DNA from: JBEBXQ01 sp040391535
Lineage (GTDB): Bacteria > Bacteroidota > Bacteroidia > Cytophagales > Spirosomataceae
Assembly (NCBI GenBank): GCA_040391535.1
Contig: JBEBXQ010000066.1
Span: 1 to 26,776 of the forward strand
Direction: 5' to 3'
Length of the DNA stretch: 26,776 bases
Part shown: piece by piece, positions 1 to 7,876 of the stretch
How positions within the stretch are numbered: the first letter of the stretch is position 1
Layout of the letters: each line of letters begins with the position of its first letter
Program-made: the position numbers and the translations under genes
The notes under the pieces: generated by a model
What the model was told of the DNA's origin: nothing
Databases searched by the model: none
What the model saw: the letters and a program-made list of their open reading frames with translations, nothing else

Positions 1-278
1 AATTTACTTGTATTCAGTTTATTAAAAATTTAAAAATCAAATGTAAGTATTTTGTAAGCTTGCAATTTCTCTGTTTTTTGCCGTGTTCGATTAGGTTTGA
101 ATAAGTCAAAGCGTGCAATATACTCCGTCTTGATATCCGGGAGACAAATCTCCTCTTACTGATCTTGACTTTACTCTTGTTATCGGGAACGATTAAGCTG
201 AGATGGCGGCGTTATGACCGGAAATTGCGGCTGATAAAAGAGAAAATAAATAATCTAATTTAAATCCTCATCGATGTG
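1..278. other. Upstream region of the T9SS cargo gene, no firm signal
   Basis: This AT-rich stretch holds no convincing gene. A -7-like sequence TAGGTTTG lies at 92-99, but I found no TTG element at a suitable distance upstream, so I do not call a promoter. A small inverted repeat GGAGA-CAAA-TCTCC is at 140-153. A long 5' leader is possible. Confidence 0.4.
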
Positions 279-3200
279 ATGAACCTCAACAAAATCTTTC
301 ATGTTTTTATTGTACTTTCTCTACTCCTGTTGGGGGTAGGTGGCAGGGTGCAAGCACAACAGAACTCCCTTCATTTTGATGGAGTGGATGATTACGTGGA
401 CCTGGGAACGCCCTATTTCATGGGCATTACCCAGTTTTCAACTTTTACCTGGGAGGGCTGGATAAAAACCACCGGAACTGCTCATCAGAGTATCCTTTCC
501 AACATGTGGGACAATGAACGTGGATTTGATATTTATCTGAAAGACGGACAATTCAGGTTCCTGCTGAGCAGTATTCATTCGAGAAACTACTATACAGAAG
601 TCTCAACCACAACAAGGGTAAACACTGGAAACTGGACACATCTGGCGGTCAGTTTTACGGCTATGCCCAATAATTATACAGGCTACGGCGTATCCGGGAA
701 CGTGAAGCTTTACATCAACGGGGTTCCGCAAACGGTAAATGTGCTTGTCGATAACTTGGGGAGTTCTGATTCCCCCTGGTCGAACCGGCATGTAATTATT
801 GGTGTGCGCAATGGCGTGTACTATCCATTTAACGGAGAAATAGACGAAATGCGTTGGTGGAGTTCGGTAAGAAGCGCTTCCGATATAGCTGCGTCCATGA
901 CTAATAAATGTACCATTCGTACCTATGACCAGAACCTTAGGGCGAATTTTGATTTTAATCAGGGAACCGGCGGGGCAAATAATGCCGGCGTTACCACGCT
1001 ACCGGATAACAGCTCCGATGCAGTCCATGGTACGCTGGTCAACTTTGCGCTGAATGGCAACAGCTCTAACTGGCTGGATGCTTCTGCCAACGGGATATTC
1101 CCTGACTGTGCCACAGTAAACGTACGGTTTGTAAAGCCTGACGCTCCGGCCGGTGGTAACGGACTCACCTGGGACCATGCATACAAAACCTTGCAGGCTG
1201 CGCTGGAGCAGGTGTTGAGCGAAAATGAAAACGCCCCTGCCGTTACTGAACTATGGGTGGCCAAAGGTACTTATTACCCCGATGAGTGGACCGGGTTTGA
1301 CAATAACCGCAGCGGCTATTTCAAAATGAGGAATAACCTGGGCATTTATGGCGGCTTTGCAGGAACGGAATCATCCCGTAGCCAGCGGAGCGTCCTGGAC
1401 AATCCTACTGTTTTGAGCGGTGAAATACAACAGGATGGCAATAATACCAACAATAGCTACTATGTGGTGGCTAACATCAACAATGGTGTAAACAGCTCCG
1501 CCATTCTGGATGGATTTACCATAACCGGAGGCTATAATCCATCAGGGATAGGCGCCGGTATGTACAACGAAGGCAGTTCACCCACGGTTCGTAACTGTTA
1601 TTTTACTGGCAATGCTGCCCTGTATGGCGGGGCTATCGGCAATTCCGGTAGTGTATGGCCGAAGATTGTCAACTGTGTTTTTACAGGAAATACGGCTTAT
1701 TCAATGGGAGGTGCCATTGCCAACCAGGCAAACAGTTCTACCACCATCATTAACTGTACGTTTTCAGGAAACTCGGCAACGTCAGGTGGGGGAGCTATTC
1801 TGAATCAGAACGATTATTCCAGTACCTACAATTCAATTTTTTGGGATAATGGAAGCAGTCCGGTCTTAGGTAGTGGTACCAATTCTGTCGTAGCCAGCTC
1901 TATTGTACAAGGAGGATATCCGGGATCGTCTAATATCGACAGAGATCCGCTTTTTGTAAATGCTGCCGAAGGTAATTGGAAGTTATTGCCCTGCAGCCCG
2001 GCCATTGATGCAGGCAACAACGGTTATGTAGCCGTAGATGCTACCACGGATATGGCCGGTAATTCCCGCCGTTATGCTAACGGCGTAGTGGATATGGGTG
2101 CTTTCGAATACCAGGCCGTGCCCGGTGTAGCCCTGCCTTCGGCGCCCTCGCCACAATTGCTGCCGGCGAGTGCCACAGTGGCCGACCTTACCGCCACCGG
2201 AAGCCACCTCGAATGGTTTGAATCCACAAGCGGAGCGGCCCTTAGTCCATCTAAGCAACTCTTTTCAGGTACCTATTATGTAAGGCAATCTGTGGGTAGC
2301 TGTGTTGGCCCTTTTTTGCCGGTGCAGGTAAATCTGTATAGTGTTGTAGCCCATATAAAACCTGTAGCTACAGGTTTGGGCGATGGCAGCAGCTGGGATA
2401 ATGCCAGTAACGACATTCATGCCATGATGGATAAAACCGGTATACAGGAGCTTTGGATCGCGGCCGGAACTTACAGACCCACTGTTATAGGAAGCGGCGG
2501 CTACACCGAACACGATATGACCTTTGTGCTGAAAGAAGGTATCCGGCTGTATGGCGGCTTTGCAGGCACGGAAACCCAGCTATCGCAAAGAAACTGGGAA
2601 AACCATAAAACCATACTTAGTGGCGATATTGGTGTGCCGGGCGATAGCACGGATAATCTAAGCAACGTAGTGGTGATCGTGGGGAGTCCGGATAATCCCA
2701 TTACACCTGCCACGGTACTGGATGGTTTTACGGTTACCGGCGGCAATAGCAATAACGGATCCGGTCTGAAAATCAATGGGCAATATGTATCCTACGGGGC
2801 CGGAGTAACCAATATCTATGCATCCCCCACACTGAGCAACCTGGTTATCAGTCATAATACCAGTTATTATAAAGGAGGCGGTGTGTATAATGGACATTCT
2901 TCACCTCAACTCAATAATGTCACGATCATCCATAATTGGGCCGACTACGGAGCCGGAATGTTTAATGATGAGTATTCCTCACCCGTGATTGACAAAAGTT
3001 CCATTACCGGCAATCATTCTTTATATGATGGTGGCGGTATAAACAATTATTACTATTCATCACCTGTCATTACCAATAGTACGATCACCGGTAACCGTGC
3101 TGACGACGAGGGCGGCGGTATCTACAGTTATTACTACTCATCACCCGTTATCACCAACAGCTCTGTTTCGGACAATTATGCCGATGACTTGGGTGGGGGT

Positions 3201-4874
3201 ATCTATTGCGGTTTCACTTCGACGGTTGTGGTTACGGGAAGCCTGATCAACGGCAACAGAGCCGGCACTGATGGTGGAGGCCTCTACAATGACAACGGGC
3301 TGCTGCTTAGCCTGGAGCGGGTAACCCTCAGCGGGAACAAAGCCGAATCGGGAGGGGCCATTTACAGCAACTATAATTCCCTGCTGGAAATAAAAAACTC
3401 CTTAATTACAGGCAATACAGCCGGGGAAGGTGGAGGTATATACAATTCGGGTGCGGTATCGATTGCACTCACCAACCTGACGTTCAGCGGGAACAGCAAC
3501 TATGCCATCTATAACGACGGCTATTCCTCACCCTCCACGGTAACGATTAAAAACAGCCTTATTTACGGCAACGAAAACGGTATTTTTGAAGGCAGAAACG
3601 TAACCTCCATTAGCCACAGCTTGGTACAGGGACAAAGCGGCGGCAGCAACGGCAATGTGGATGGCAGTGTGAATCCGCTTTTTGTCAATGCTCCTGCTTA
3701 TACCGGAGGGCCTTTCACGGTTGGTGATTATACGGTAATGTCGTGCAGTCCGGTGATTGATGCCGGCAGCGATGCTGATAATACTACTTCTACCGATCTG
3801 AAGGGGAATAGCCGCAGATTTGGGGTGATTGACATCGGCGCCTATGAACTGCAAACCACCGCAACAATCCCAACGCTATCGCCTGCCAATCAACAGGTCA
3901 CCACCCATGTTTTAAACAATGGTAGGGCAACTTTTTCGGACAATTGCAACGTGCTGGCCGCTTTGGAGTCGATGGGCGACAGGCCCGTAGCCGGTGAAGT
4001 AACAGCAAAGGTTTGGGTGGATGATTCCCAGCCCGCGCAATATGTAAGGCGGTATTATGAAATCACGCCGGCTGCCGATGCTTCTACCACCACCGGAAAG
4101 GTTACGCTGTACTTTACACAGGCAGATTTCGATGCCTTCAACAATGTCAATACCGTCACTTCATTGCCGGCCGATTTACTGATTGAGAAACGGAGCGGAC
4201 AAAGTTCAGACGGTACGGGGCGCCCGGAAAGCTACGCTGCCTCTGCCGAAACCATATCGGATGTAGAGGTGGTATGGAACAGTAGTGCAGCCCGGTGGGA
4301 AGTGAGTTTTGAAGTAAACGGCTTCAGCGGATTCTTTGTCAAAACGACCAGTTCTCCATTACCAGTAAGCTGGATATCGCTTTTGGCCCGAATAAACGAC
4401 GCTTCCCAGGTAGTGCTGGATTGGCAGGTCAACGAAACGAATTCTTCCCATTACCAGGTGGAAAGAAGTCTGAATGCACGGAATTTTCAGGCGGTGTCCA
4501 CCGTAGCTGCACAGGGAGACGGTGTGCATCAGTATCGCTTTACCGACACGACAGCCGTGTATGGTACGGTCTATTACCGGATCAGGCAGATAGACCGGAA
4601 TGGTACCTATAGCTACAGCCAGATCCTGAGCGTATCGGGGACCGAACCTATTGAGTTGAAGGTGTACCCGAACCCGGCCCGGGAACGCGTCACGGTACAG
4701 ATCGGAAATCGGTATGTGGGAAGCCGGTTAAAGCTGGTCAGCATATCCGGGGTTGTTTTAAAGGAAATCATGGTAAACGAACCAACTTTTACCCTTGATA
4801 TGACCCTGTATACCCCGGGGATCTATCTGCTAAGTACTGTGGACGGCAAAGTGCTGAAACTGGTAAAACAGTAG
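279..4874 (+). CDS. Secreted LamG / parallel beta-helix protein with T9SS type A sorting domain
   Basis: Large secreted protein of 1531 residues, probably a surface adhesin or polysaccharide-binding protein. A signal peptide is visible (hydrophobic FIVLSLLLLGVG, likely cleavage after VQA near residue 27). Next comes a LamG/concanavalin-like domain (about 29-210, opening NSLHFDGVDDYVDLG). Two related parallel beta-helix modules follow, at about 282-612 and 690-1192; each opens with a W-D...ELW(V/I)A-GTY segment and an (I/L)YGGFAGTE segment, then has glycine- and asparagine-rich coils. An Ig-like linker separates them (about 615-688). After a further beta-rich domain (about 1195-1365) come an FnIII-like segment and a C-terminal sorting domain from about 1457 (LKVYPNPARERV, ending LKLVKQ). 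This tail is the T9SS signal of Bacteroidota, so export to the cell surface or medium is expected. ATG at 279 is preferred over GTG one codon upstream. No catalytic motif was recognised, so the binding role is inferred. Confidence 0.9.
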   Translation: MNLNKIFHVFIVLSLLLLGVGGRVQAQQNSLHFDGVDDYVDLGTPYFMGITQFSTFTWEGWIKTTGTAHQSILSNMWDNERGFDIYLKDGQFRFLLSSIHSRNYYTEVSTTTRVNTGNWTHLAVSFTAMPNNYTGYGVSGNVKLYINGVPQTVNVLVDNLGSSDSPWSNRHVIIGVRNGVYYPFNGEIDEMRWWSSVRSASDIAASMTNKCTIRTYDQNLRANFDFNQGTGGANNAGVTTLPDNSSDAVHGTLVNFALNGNSSNWLDASANGIFPDCATVNVRFVKPDAPAGGNGLTWDHAYKTLQAALEQVLSENENAPAVTELWVAKGTYYPDEWTGFDNNRSGYFKMRNNLGIYGGFAGTESSRSQRSVLDNPTVLSGEIQQDGNNTNNSYYVVANINNGVNSSAILDGFTITGGYNPSGIGAGMYNEGSSPTVRNCYFTGNAALYGGAIGNSGSVWPKIVNCVFTGNTAYSMGGAIANQANSSTTIINCTFSGNSATSGGGAILNQNDYSSTYNSIFWDNGSSPVLGSGTNSVVASSIVQGGYPGSSNIDRDPLFVNAAEGNWKLLPCSPAIDAGNNGYVAVDATTDMAGNSRRYANGVVDMGAFEYQAVPGVALPSAPSPQLLPASATVADLTATGSHLEWFESTSGAALSPSKQLFSGTYYVRQSVGSCVGPFLPVQVNLYSVVAHIKPVATGLGDGSSWDNASNDIHAMMDKTGIQELWIAAGTYRPTVIGSGGYTEHDMTFVLKEGIRLYGGFAGTETQLSQRNWENHKTILSGDIGVPGDSTDNLSNVVVIVGSPDNPITPATVLDGFTVTGGNSNNGSGLKINGQYVSYGAGVTNIYASPTLSNLVISHNTSYYKGGGVYNGHSSPQLNNVTIIHNWADYGAGMFNDEYSSPVIDKSSITGNHSLYDGGGINNYYYSSPVITNSTITGNRADDEGGGIYSYYYSSPVITNSSVSDNYADDLGGGIYCGFTSTVVVTGSLINGNRAGTDGGGLYNDNGLLLSLERVTLSGNKAESGGAIYSNYNSLLEIKNSLITGNTAGEGGGIYNSGAVSIALTNLTFSGNSNYAIYNDGYSSPSTVTIKNSLIYGNENGIFEGRNVTSISHSLVQGQSGGSNGNVDGSVNPLFVNAPAYTGGPFTVGDYTVMSCSPVIDAGSDADNTTSTDLKGNSRRFGVIDIGAYELQTTATIPTLSPANQQVTTHVLNNGRATFSDNCNVLAALESMGDRPVAGEVTAKVWVDDSQPAQYVRRYYEITPAADASTTTGKVTLYFTQADFDAFNNVNTVTSLPADLLIEKRSGQSSDGTGRPESYAASAETISDVEVVWNSSAARWEVSFEVNGFSGFFVKTTSSPLPVSWISLLARINDASQVVLDWQVNETNSSHYQVERSLNARNFQAVSTVAAQGDGVHQYRFTDTTAVYGTVYYRIRQIDRNGTYSYSQILSVSGTEPIELKVYPNPARERVTVQIGNRYVGSRLKLVSISGVVLKEIMVNEPTFTLDMTLYTPGIYLLSTVDGKVLKLVKQ

Positions 4875-4882
4875 GGAAATTA

Positions 4883-4913
4883 ACCGGGTACGCCTGTGAA
4901 CGGGGTGCCCGGT
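4883..4913 (+). terminator. Strong stem-loop after the T9SS cargo gene
   Basis: The 12-base arms at 4883-4894 and 4902-4913 pair with one G-U pair and one mismatch around a 7-base loop, nine bases after the stop codon at 4874. No T-run follows (GGTAAAATC), so it may be a 3' stabilising or factor-dependent end, not a classic intrinsic terminator. Confidence 0.55.
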
Positions 4914-5030
4914 AAAATCAAATCACATGAGTACGGGTATGGAACTTCCTTTAGCCCGTAAAGTTTACAAATATCGCAGTGTGCAGTTCATTTCTTGTGG
5001 CAGAATAGCTTGTCTGACAATAGAGGAAAT

Positions 5031-5255
5031 CTATCCCTCTGATATGAGCAATAACAGGTTCATATACCGTTCTATGACCTTTTCAGAGAAACGTTCTTCT
5101 CTATGCCGGCTCAAGTCCATATCAAACAACAATGCGGAAAAATACGTATCCTTGCTGACAGAAGATCCTGGCCTATGGATGGTCCATTCAGATTTGCTTT
5201 GTTGAAATGATAATCCTGTAACTAGCCCACACCCTTTCCTTTTAACAATATTTCC
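5031..5255 (-). pseudogene. Possible decayed fragment of a minus-strand gene (AraC-like end of sensor domain?)
   Basis: The 442-bp gap 4875-5316 contains a minus-strand reading frame open from just after a TAA at 5256-5258 down to a TAG at 5031-5033, with no good start codon. Its last part reads as an amphipathic, protein-like stretch (FSEKVIERYMNLLLLISEG). That resembles the helix which closes the N-terminal domain of AraC-type regulators in this phylum. No helix-turn-helix follows in any minus frame down to 4914, so if real it is a truncated remnant. The family assignment rests on a short pattern only. An overlapping plus-strand frame (4927-5205) has no recognisable features. Nothing else was seen in the gap except the tam promoter. 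Confidence 0.22.
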
Positions 5256-5264
5256 TTACCTTGC
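5235..5264 (+). promoter_or_regulatory. Putative Bacteroidota-type promoter for tam
   Basis: A -7-like TACCTTGC at 5257-5264 matches TAnnTTTG at seven of eight positions. A T-rich TTTC at 5235-5238 lies about 18 bases upstream as a weak -33 element. Transcription would begin about 45 bases before the ATG at 5317. Confidence 0.35.
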
Positions 5265-5316
5265 GTCTGCCGGATGTTTTTTTCTAACTCCGGCTTAACC
5301 TTCAGAATAATTTGCA

Positions 5317-6075
5317 ATGCCCTGGAATCCTGATGTATACAACCGGTTTAAAGAGGAAAGATACAAACCTTTCTACGACCTGATAAGCCATATTAAGGAA
5401 AAGCCTGATATGCATATTATCGATCTGGGCTGTGGCACCGGAGAACTGACTCAGATACTTGCAGAAAGATTCATAGCAGAAAAGGTCATAGGAATTGATA
5501 CTTCGGCTGAAATGCTAGCCAAGGCTCCTGATCACAATGATATCTCCTTTATTCAGCGCTCCGTGGAGGAACAGTTAGAAGAAAATGATCAATGGGACTT
5601 GGTGGTTGCTAATGCGTCTTTACAATGGGTGGATAATCATCAGACTTTGTTTCCAAAGATCATCTCAAAGCTCGCCGAAGGAGGGCAGCTTGCCGTACAA
5701 ATGCCTTCACAAAATGAAAACCTGCTTAATCAGCTATTGCTTCATCTTGTACAAATGCCACCTTTTAAGGAAGCACTAGGCGGTTGGGTCAGACATTCGC
5801 CTGTATTGTCGTTAGATGACTATACACAATTGTTTTTCAGTAACGGAGCCGGTGAAATAGAGATTTACCAGAAAGTTTACCCGATTATTACGAGATCGTT
5901 TGAATCGTTATATGACTTCATATCCGGTTCAGCGCTTGTTCCTTATATGGAACGGCTTGATGGACCTGTAAAGCTACAGTTCGAAAAAGTATTCAAAGAG
6001 AGCATATCCCGGCAGTTCAACTCGTCACCCTGCGTATATTCCTTTAAACGAATTATTCTGTACGGCAGATTCTGA
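5317..6075 (+). CDS. tam: Trans-aconitate 2-methyltransferase (class I SAM methyltransferase)
   Basis: Predicted cytoplasmic enzyme that transfers a methyl group from S-adenosylmethionine to trans-aconitate, an inhibitor by-product of the citric acid cycle (EC 2.1.1.144). The 252 residues match the usual length of the Tam family. The opening WNPDVYNRFKEER is the characteristic Tam start. SAM-binding motif I is IIDLGCGTG (residues 34-42), the acidic motif II residue is D61 in GIDTS, and WDLVVANASLQW (93-104) followed by LAVQMP is diagnostic of the family. The gene stands alone: the neighbouring genes on the same strand are 440 bp upstream and about 190 bp downstream. Family membership is clear. 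Substrate specificity is inferred from the family, and other small acids remain possible. Confidence 0.88.
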   Translation: MPWNPDVYNRFKEERYKPFYDLISHIKEKPDMHIIDLGCGTGELTQILAERFIAEKVIGIDTSAEMLAKAPDHNDISFIQRSVEEQLEENDQWDLVVANASLQWVDNHQTLFPKIISKLAEGGQLAVQMPSQNENLLNQLLLHLVQMPPFKEALGGWVRHSPVLSLDDYTQLFFSNGAGEIEIYQKVYPIITRSFESLYDFISGSALVPYMERLDGPVKLQFEKVFKESISRQFNSSPCVYSFKRIILYGRF

Positions 6076-6117
6076 AAGGGATTTTATAGATATAATTACA
6101 TGCCCTCAGAAGAGTGC

Positions 6118-6145
6118 CACCCGGATAATCCCGGGCATCCGGGTG
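6118..6145 (+). terminator. Stem-loop downstream of tam
   Basis: Perfect 9-base arms CACCCGGAT (6118-6126) and ATCCGGGTG (6137-6145) enclose a loop that itself contains the palindrome CCCGGG. No T-run follows, so this is a likely mRNA 3' end of uncertain mechanism. Confidence 0.45.
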
Positions 6146-6263
6146 CAGGAATAACTGTAGAATACCGGTTACTCTGTCAGACCGGTTAGCGGCTAAGTTG
6201 GTATTTCATGGGTTACTTTATAGCCGTAATATTGGGTTATTTAACTCATCACCTTCAATTGCT

Positions 6264-7571
6264 ATGAATAAAATCCGGCTTATGCTCTTACTGTGTATGA
6301 TGTGTGGCATGGCAAGGGCCCAGATCATCGACCCAAAGCAGACTACGAAGAGCAAGGCTACCAACCGGGCCAATAACCGTGTGGATCAGTCTATTGACAA
6401 AGGCCTTGATAAAATTGAAGAAGGTATCGGCAGTATTTTCAAAAAGAAAGATAAAAAGCAGAAAAGTAACGGGGAGCAGGAGGAAGAAATACCGGTAGAA
6501 AATGAAACTTCGTCGGACGACGTATCAGAATCAGGTGAGGGTGCTACCGGGACAAAACCTTCCGGACAGGTGAAAAGTAATTCAAAATTTGATTTTGTCG
6601 CCGGTGAAAAGGTACTGTACTTTGATAACTTTGACCGGCTTAACGTAGGTGATTTCCCGGCTGAGTTCAACACTAATGCATCAGGAGAGGTAGTTATACT
6701 GGAAGGTAAAGAAGGGAAATGGCTTAATATGAGCAAAAACGGCTTCTTTCTCCCGGAGAACGTAAAGGCATTGCCGGATAATTTTACCCTGGAGTTTGAA
6801 GCCGGGATCAATACAGATCCTTCTAACAATTATTCCGGACTGGGTTTGAATTTTACAACCAATATGGAAGACTTAACAAAGGAAATGTTCTTTTCAAAAG
6901 GAACGTCTGTAGTTTACCTGCACCCGGGAGCCAAACAGGCGGATATTCATATCATTCCCAAAAATGGTGTTGAGATGACAAACGAAATTCCTATGCCTCA
7001 ATGGGATGTTGCCGGTAATAAATTTGTAAAGGTTTCCGTTTGGAGGCAGAAAGGACGATTAAGAGTATATCTGAATGAAAGTAAAATAATAGATGCCCCT
7101 CGTTTTTTCAGTGAAACGGAAACCTATTACTCGTCTTTCTTCAGAAGGTTTTTCTATGAATGTGAGCTATATATGACCAATATACGCTACGCTGTAGCAG
7201 GTTCTGATATGCGAAGCAAGCTTATTACCGAAGGGAAGTTTGTAACCAACGGTATTCTGTTTGATGTAAACAGTGACCGTATCAGGCCGGAAAGTGATAC
7301 GGTACTAAAGGAAATCGGAACTGTTCTGCAGGAAAATCCGTCCATTAGCGTAAGGATAGTAGGGCACACCGACAGCGATGGGGCAGATGATGCCAATTTG
7401 ATCTTATCCCGGAAAAGAGCGGTGTCCGTAAAAAACGCGCTGGTCAGCAGGTTTGGCATTGATGCTGCTTTACTTACCACCGAAGGAAAAGGGGAAAGTG
7501 AACCTCTCAATGGAAATAAAAGTCCTGAAGAAAAGGCACAAAACAGAAGAGTGGAATTTATCAGGCAATAA
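6264..7571 (+). CDS. OmpA-family outer-membrane/periplasmic protein
   Basis: 435-residue secreted protein expected to tether the outer membrane to peptidoglycan. The start is placed at ATG 6264, because only from here does the protein begin with a proper signal peptide (MNKIRLMLLLCMMCGMARAQ, cleavage after ARA). Longer in-frame versions start at a TTG at 6198 and have no signal at their N-terminus. A charged Lys/Glu/Ser-rich linker occupies about residues 45-110. A beta-sandwich-like region beginning KVLYFDNFDRLNVGDFP covers about 115-310. The C-terminal OmpA domain (about 325-435) shows ILFDVNSDRIRPES, VGHTDSDG, LSRKRAVSV and the closing AQNRRVEF signature that contacts diaminopimelate in peptidoglycan. 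The domain assignment is firm; the specific cellular role is not. A repeat element begins one base after the stop codon. Confidence 0.87.
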   Translation: MNKIRLMLLLCMMCGMARAQIIDPKQTTKSKATNRANNRVDQSIDKGLDKIEEGIGSIFKKKDKKQKSNGEQEEEIPVENETSSDDVSESGEGATGTKPSGQVKSNSKFDFVAGEKVLYFDNFDRLNVGDFPAEFNTNASGEVVILEGKEGKWLNMSKNGFFLPENVKALPDNFTLEFEAGINTDPSNNYSGLGLNFTTNMEDLTKEMFFSKGTSVVYLHPGAKQADIHIIPKNGVEMTNEIPMPQWDVAGNKFVKVSVWRQKGRLRVYLNESKIIDAPRFFSETETYYSSFFRRFFYECELYMTNIRYAVAGSDMRSKLITEGKFVTNGILFDVNSDRIRPESDTVLKEIGTVLQENPSISVRIVGHTDSDGADDANLILSRKRAVSVKNALVSRFGIDAALLTTEGKGESEPLNGNKSPEEKAQNRRVEFIRQ

Positions 7572-7572
7572 G

Positions 7573-7779
7573 TAATGTCAGTTCGGGTTTGGAACCCTAT
7601 CAGTGCTTTGCGTTTAAATTTTGCAGGCTATCTTGCCACCGGACTTAAAATAACCACGAAGTGGTGGCATGATTATAGAAAGTGGAATGATTATAGAAGC
7701 TGGAAGAAAATAACGTCCATCCCAAAAATCCTGAAAGGGTGCTATTTTCAGATGCCGGGCTTATCCCCAACTGACGTTA
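7573..7779. repeat. Palindromic dispersed repeat, copy 1 (MITE/REP-like)
   Basis: A 207-bp element bounded by inverted ends TAATGTCAGTT (7573-7583) and AACTGACGTTA (7769-7779), which differ by one base. Inside are a GGGTT/AACCC hairpin (7585-7597), an ACCAC-GAA-GTGGT hairpin (7653-7665), two direct copies of ATGATTATAGAA and a CCT-GAAA-GGG hairpin. The right-hand ~130 bp is nearly the same as copy 2 at 21600-21816; the left half is more diverged. A 73-codon open frame across it is a by-product of the repeat. Confidence 0.85.
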
Positions 7780-7814
7780 ATTCAGAAAACCTCTGACTGT
7801 TTTAGCCGGTCACC

Positions 7815-7859
7815 TCAAATCAAAAAACCACAGGTTGCTCCTGTGGTTTTTTGATTTGA
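7815..7859. terminator. Bidirectional intrinsic terminator between convergent genes
   Basis: Perfect 20-bp arms at 7815-7834 and 7840-7859 surround the loop TTGCT. The core CCACAGG/CCTGTGG is flanked by A6 on the left and T6 on the right, so a T-run follows the GC stem on either strand. It lies between the OmpA-family gene (+) and the cytochrome lipoprotein gene (-). Confidence 0.92.
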
Positions 7860-7876
7860 TAATCTTAAAAGAATCG

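Noticed and set aside
2820..3520. CRISPR-like or tandem repeat array
   Set aside because: The repetition is in-frame and diverged, encoding beta-helix coils of the T9SS protein; there are no identical repeats with unique spacers.
4927..5205. 92-codon plus-strand frame before tam
   Set aside because: No signal peptide, domain or promoter was seen, and the opposite strand reads more like protein; kept only as an uncertain minus-strand remnant.
7575..7796. 73-codon plus-strand frame after the OmpA-family gene
   Set aside because: It lies almost wholly inside repeat copy 1; the same stretch in copy 2 is not kept as an open frame, so it is a by-product of the repeat.
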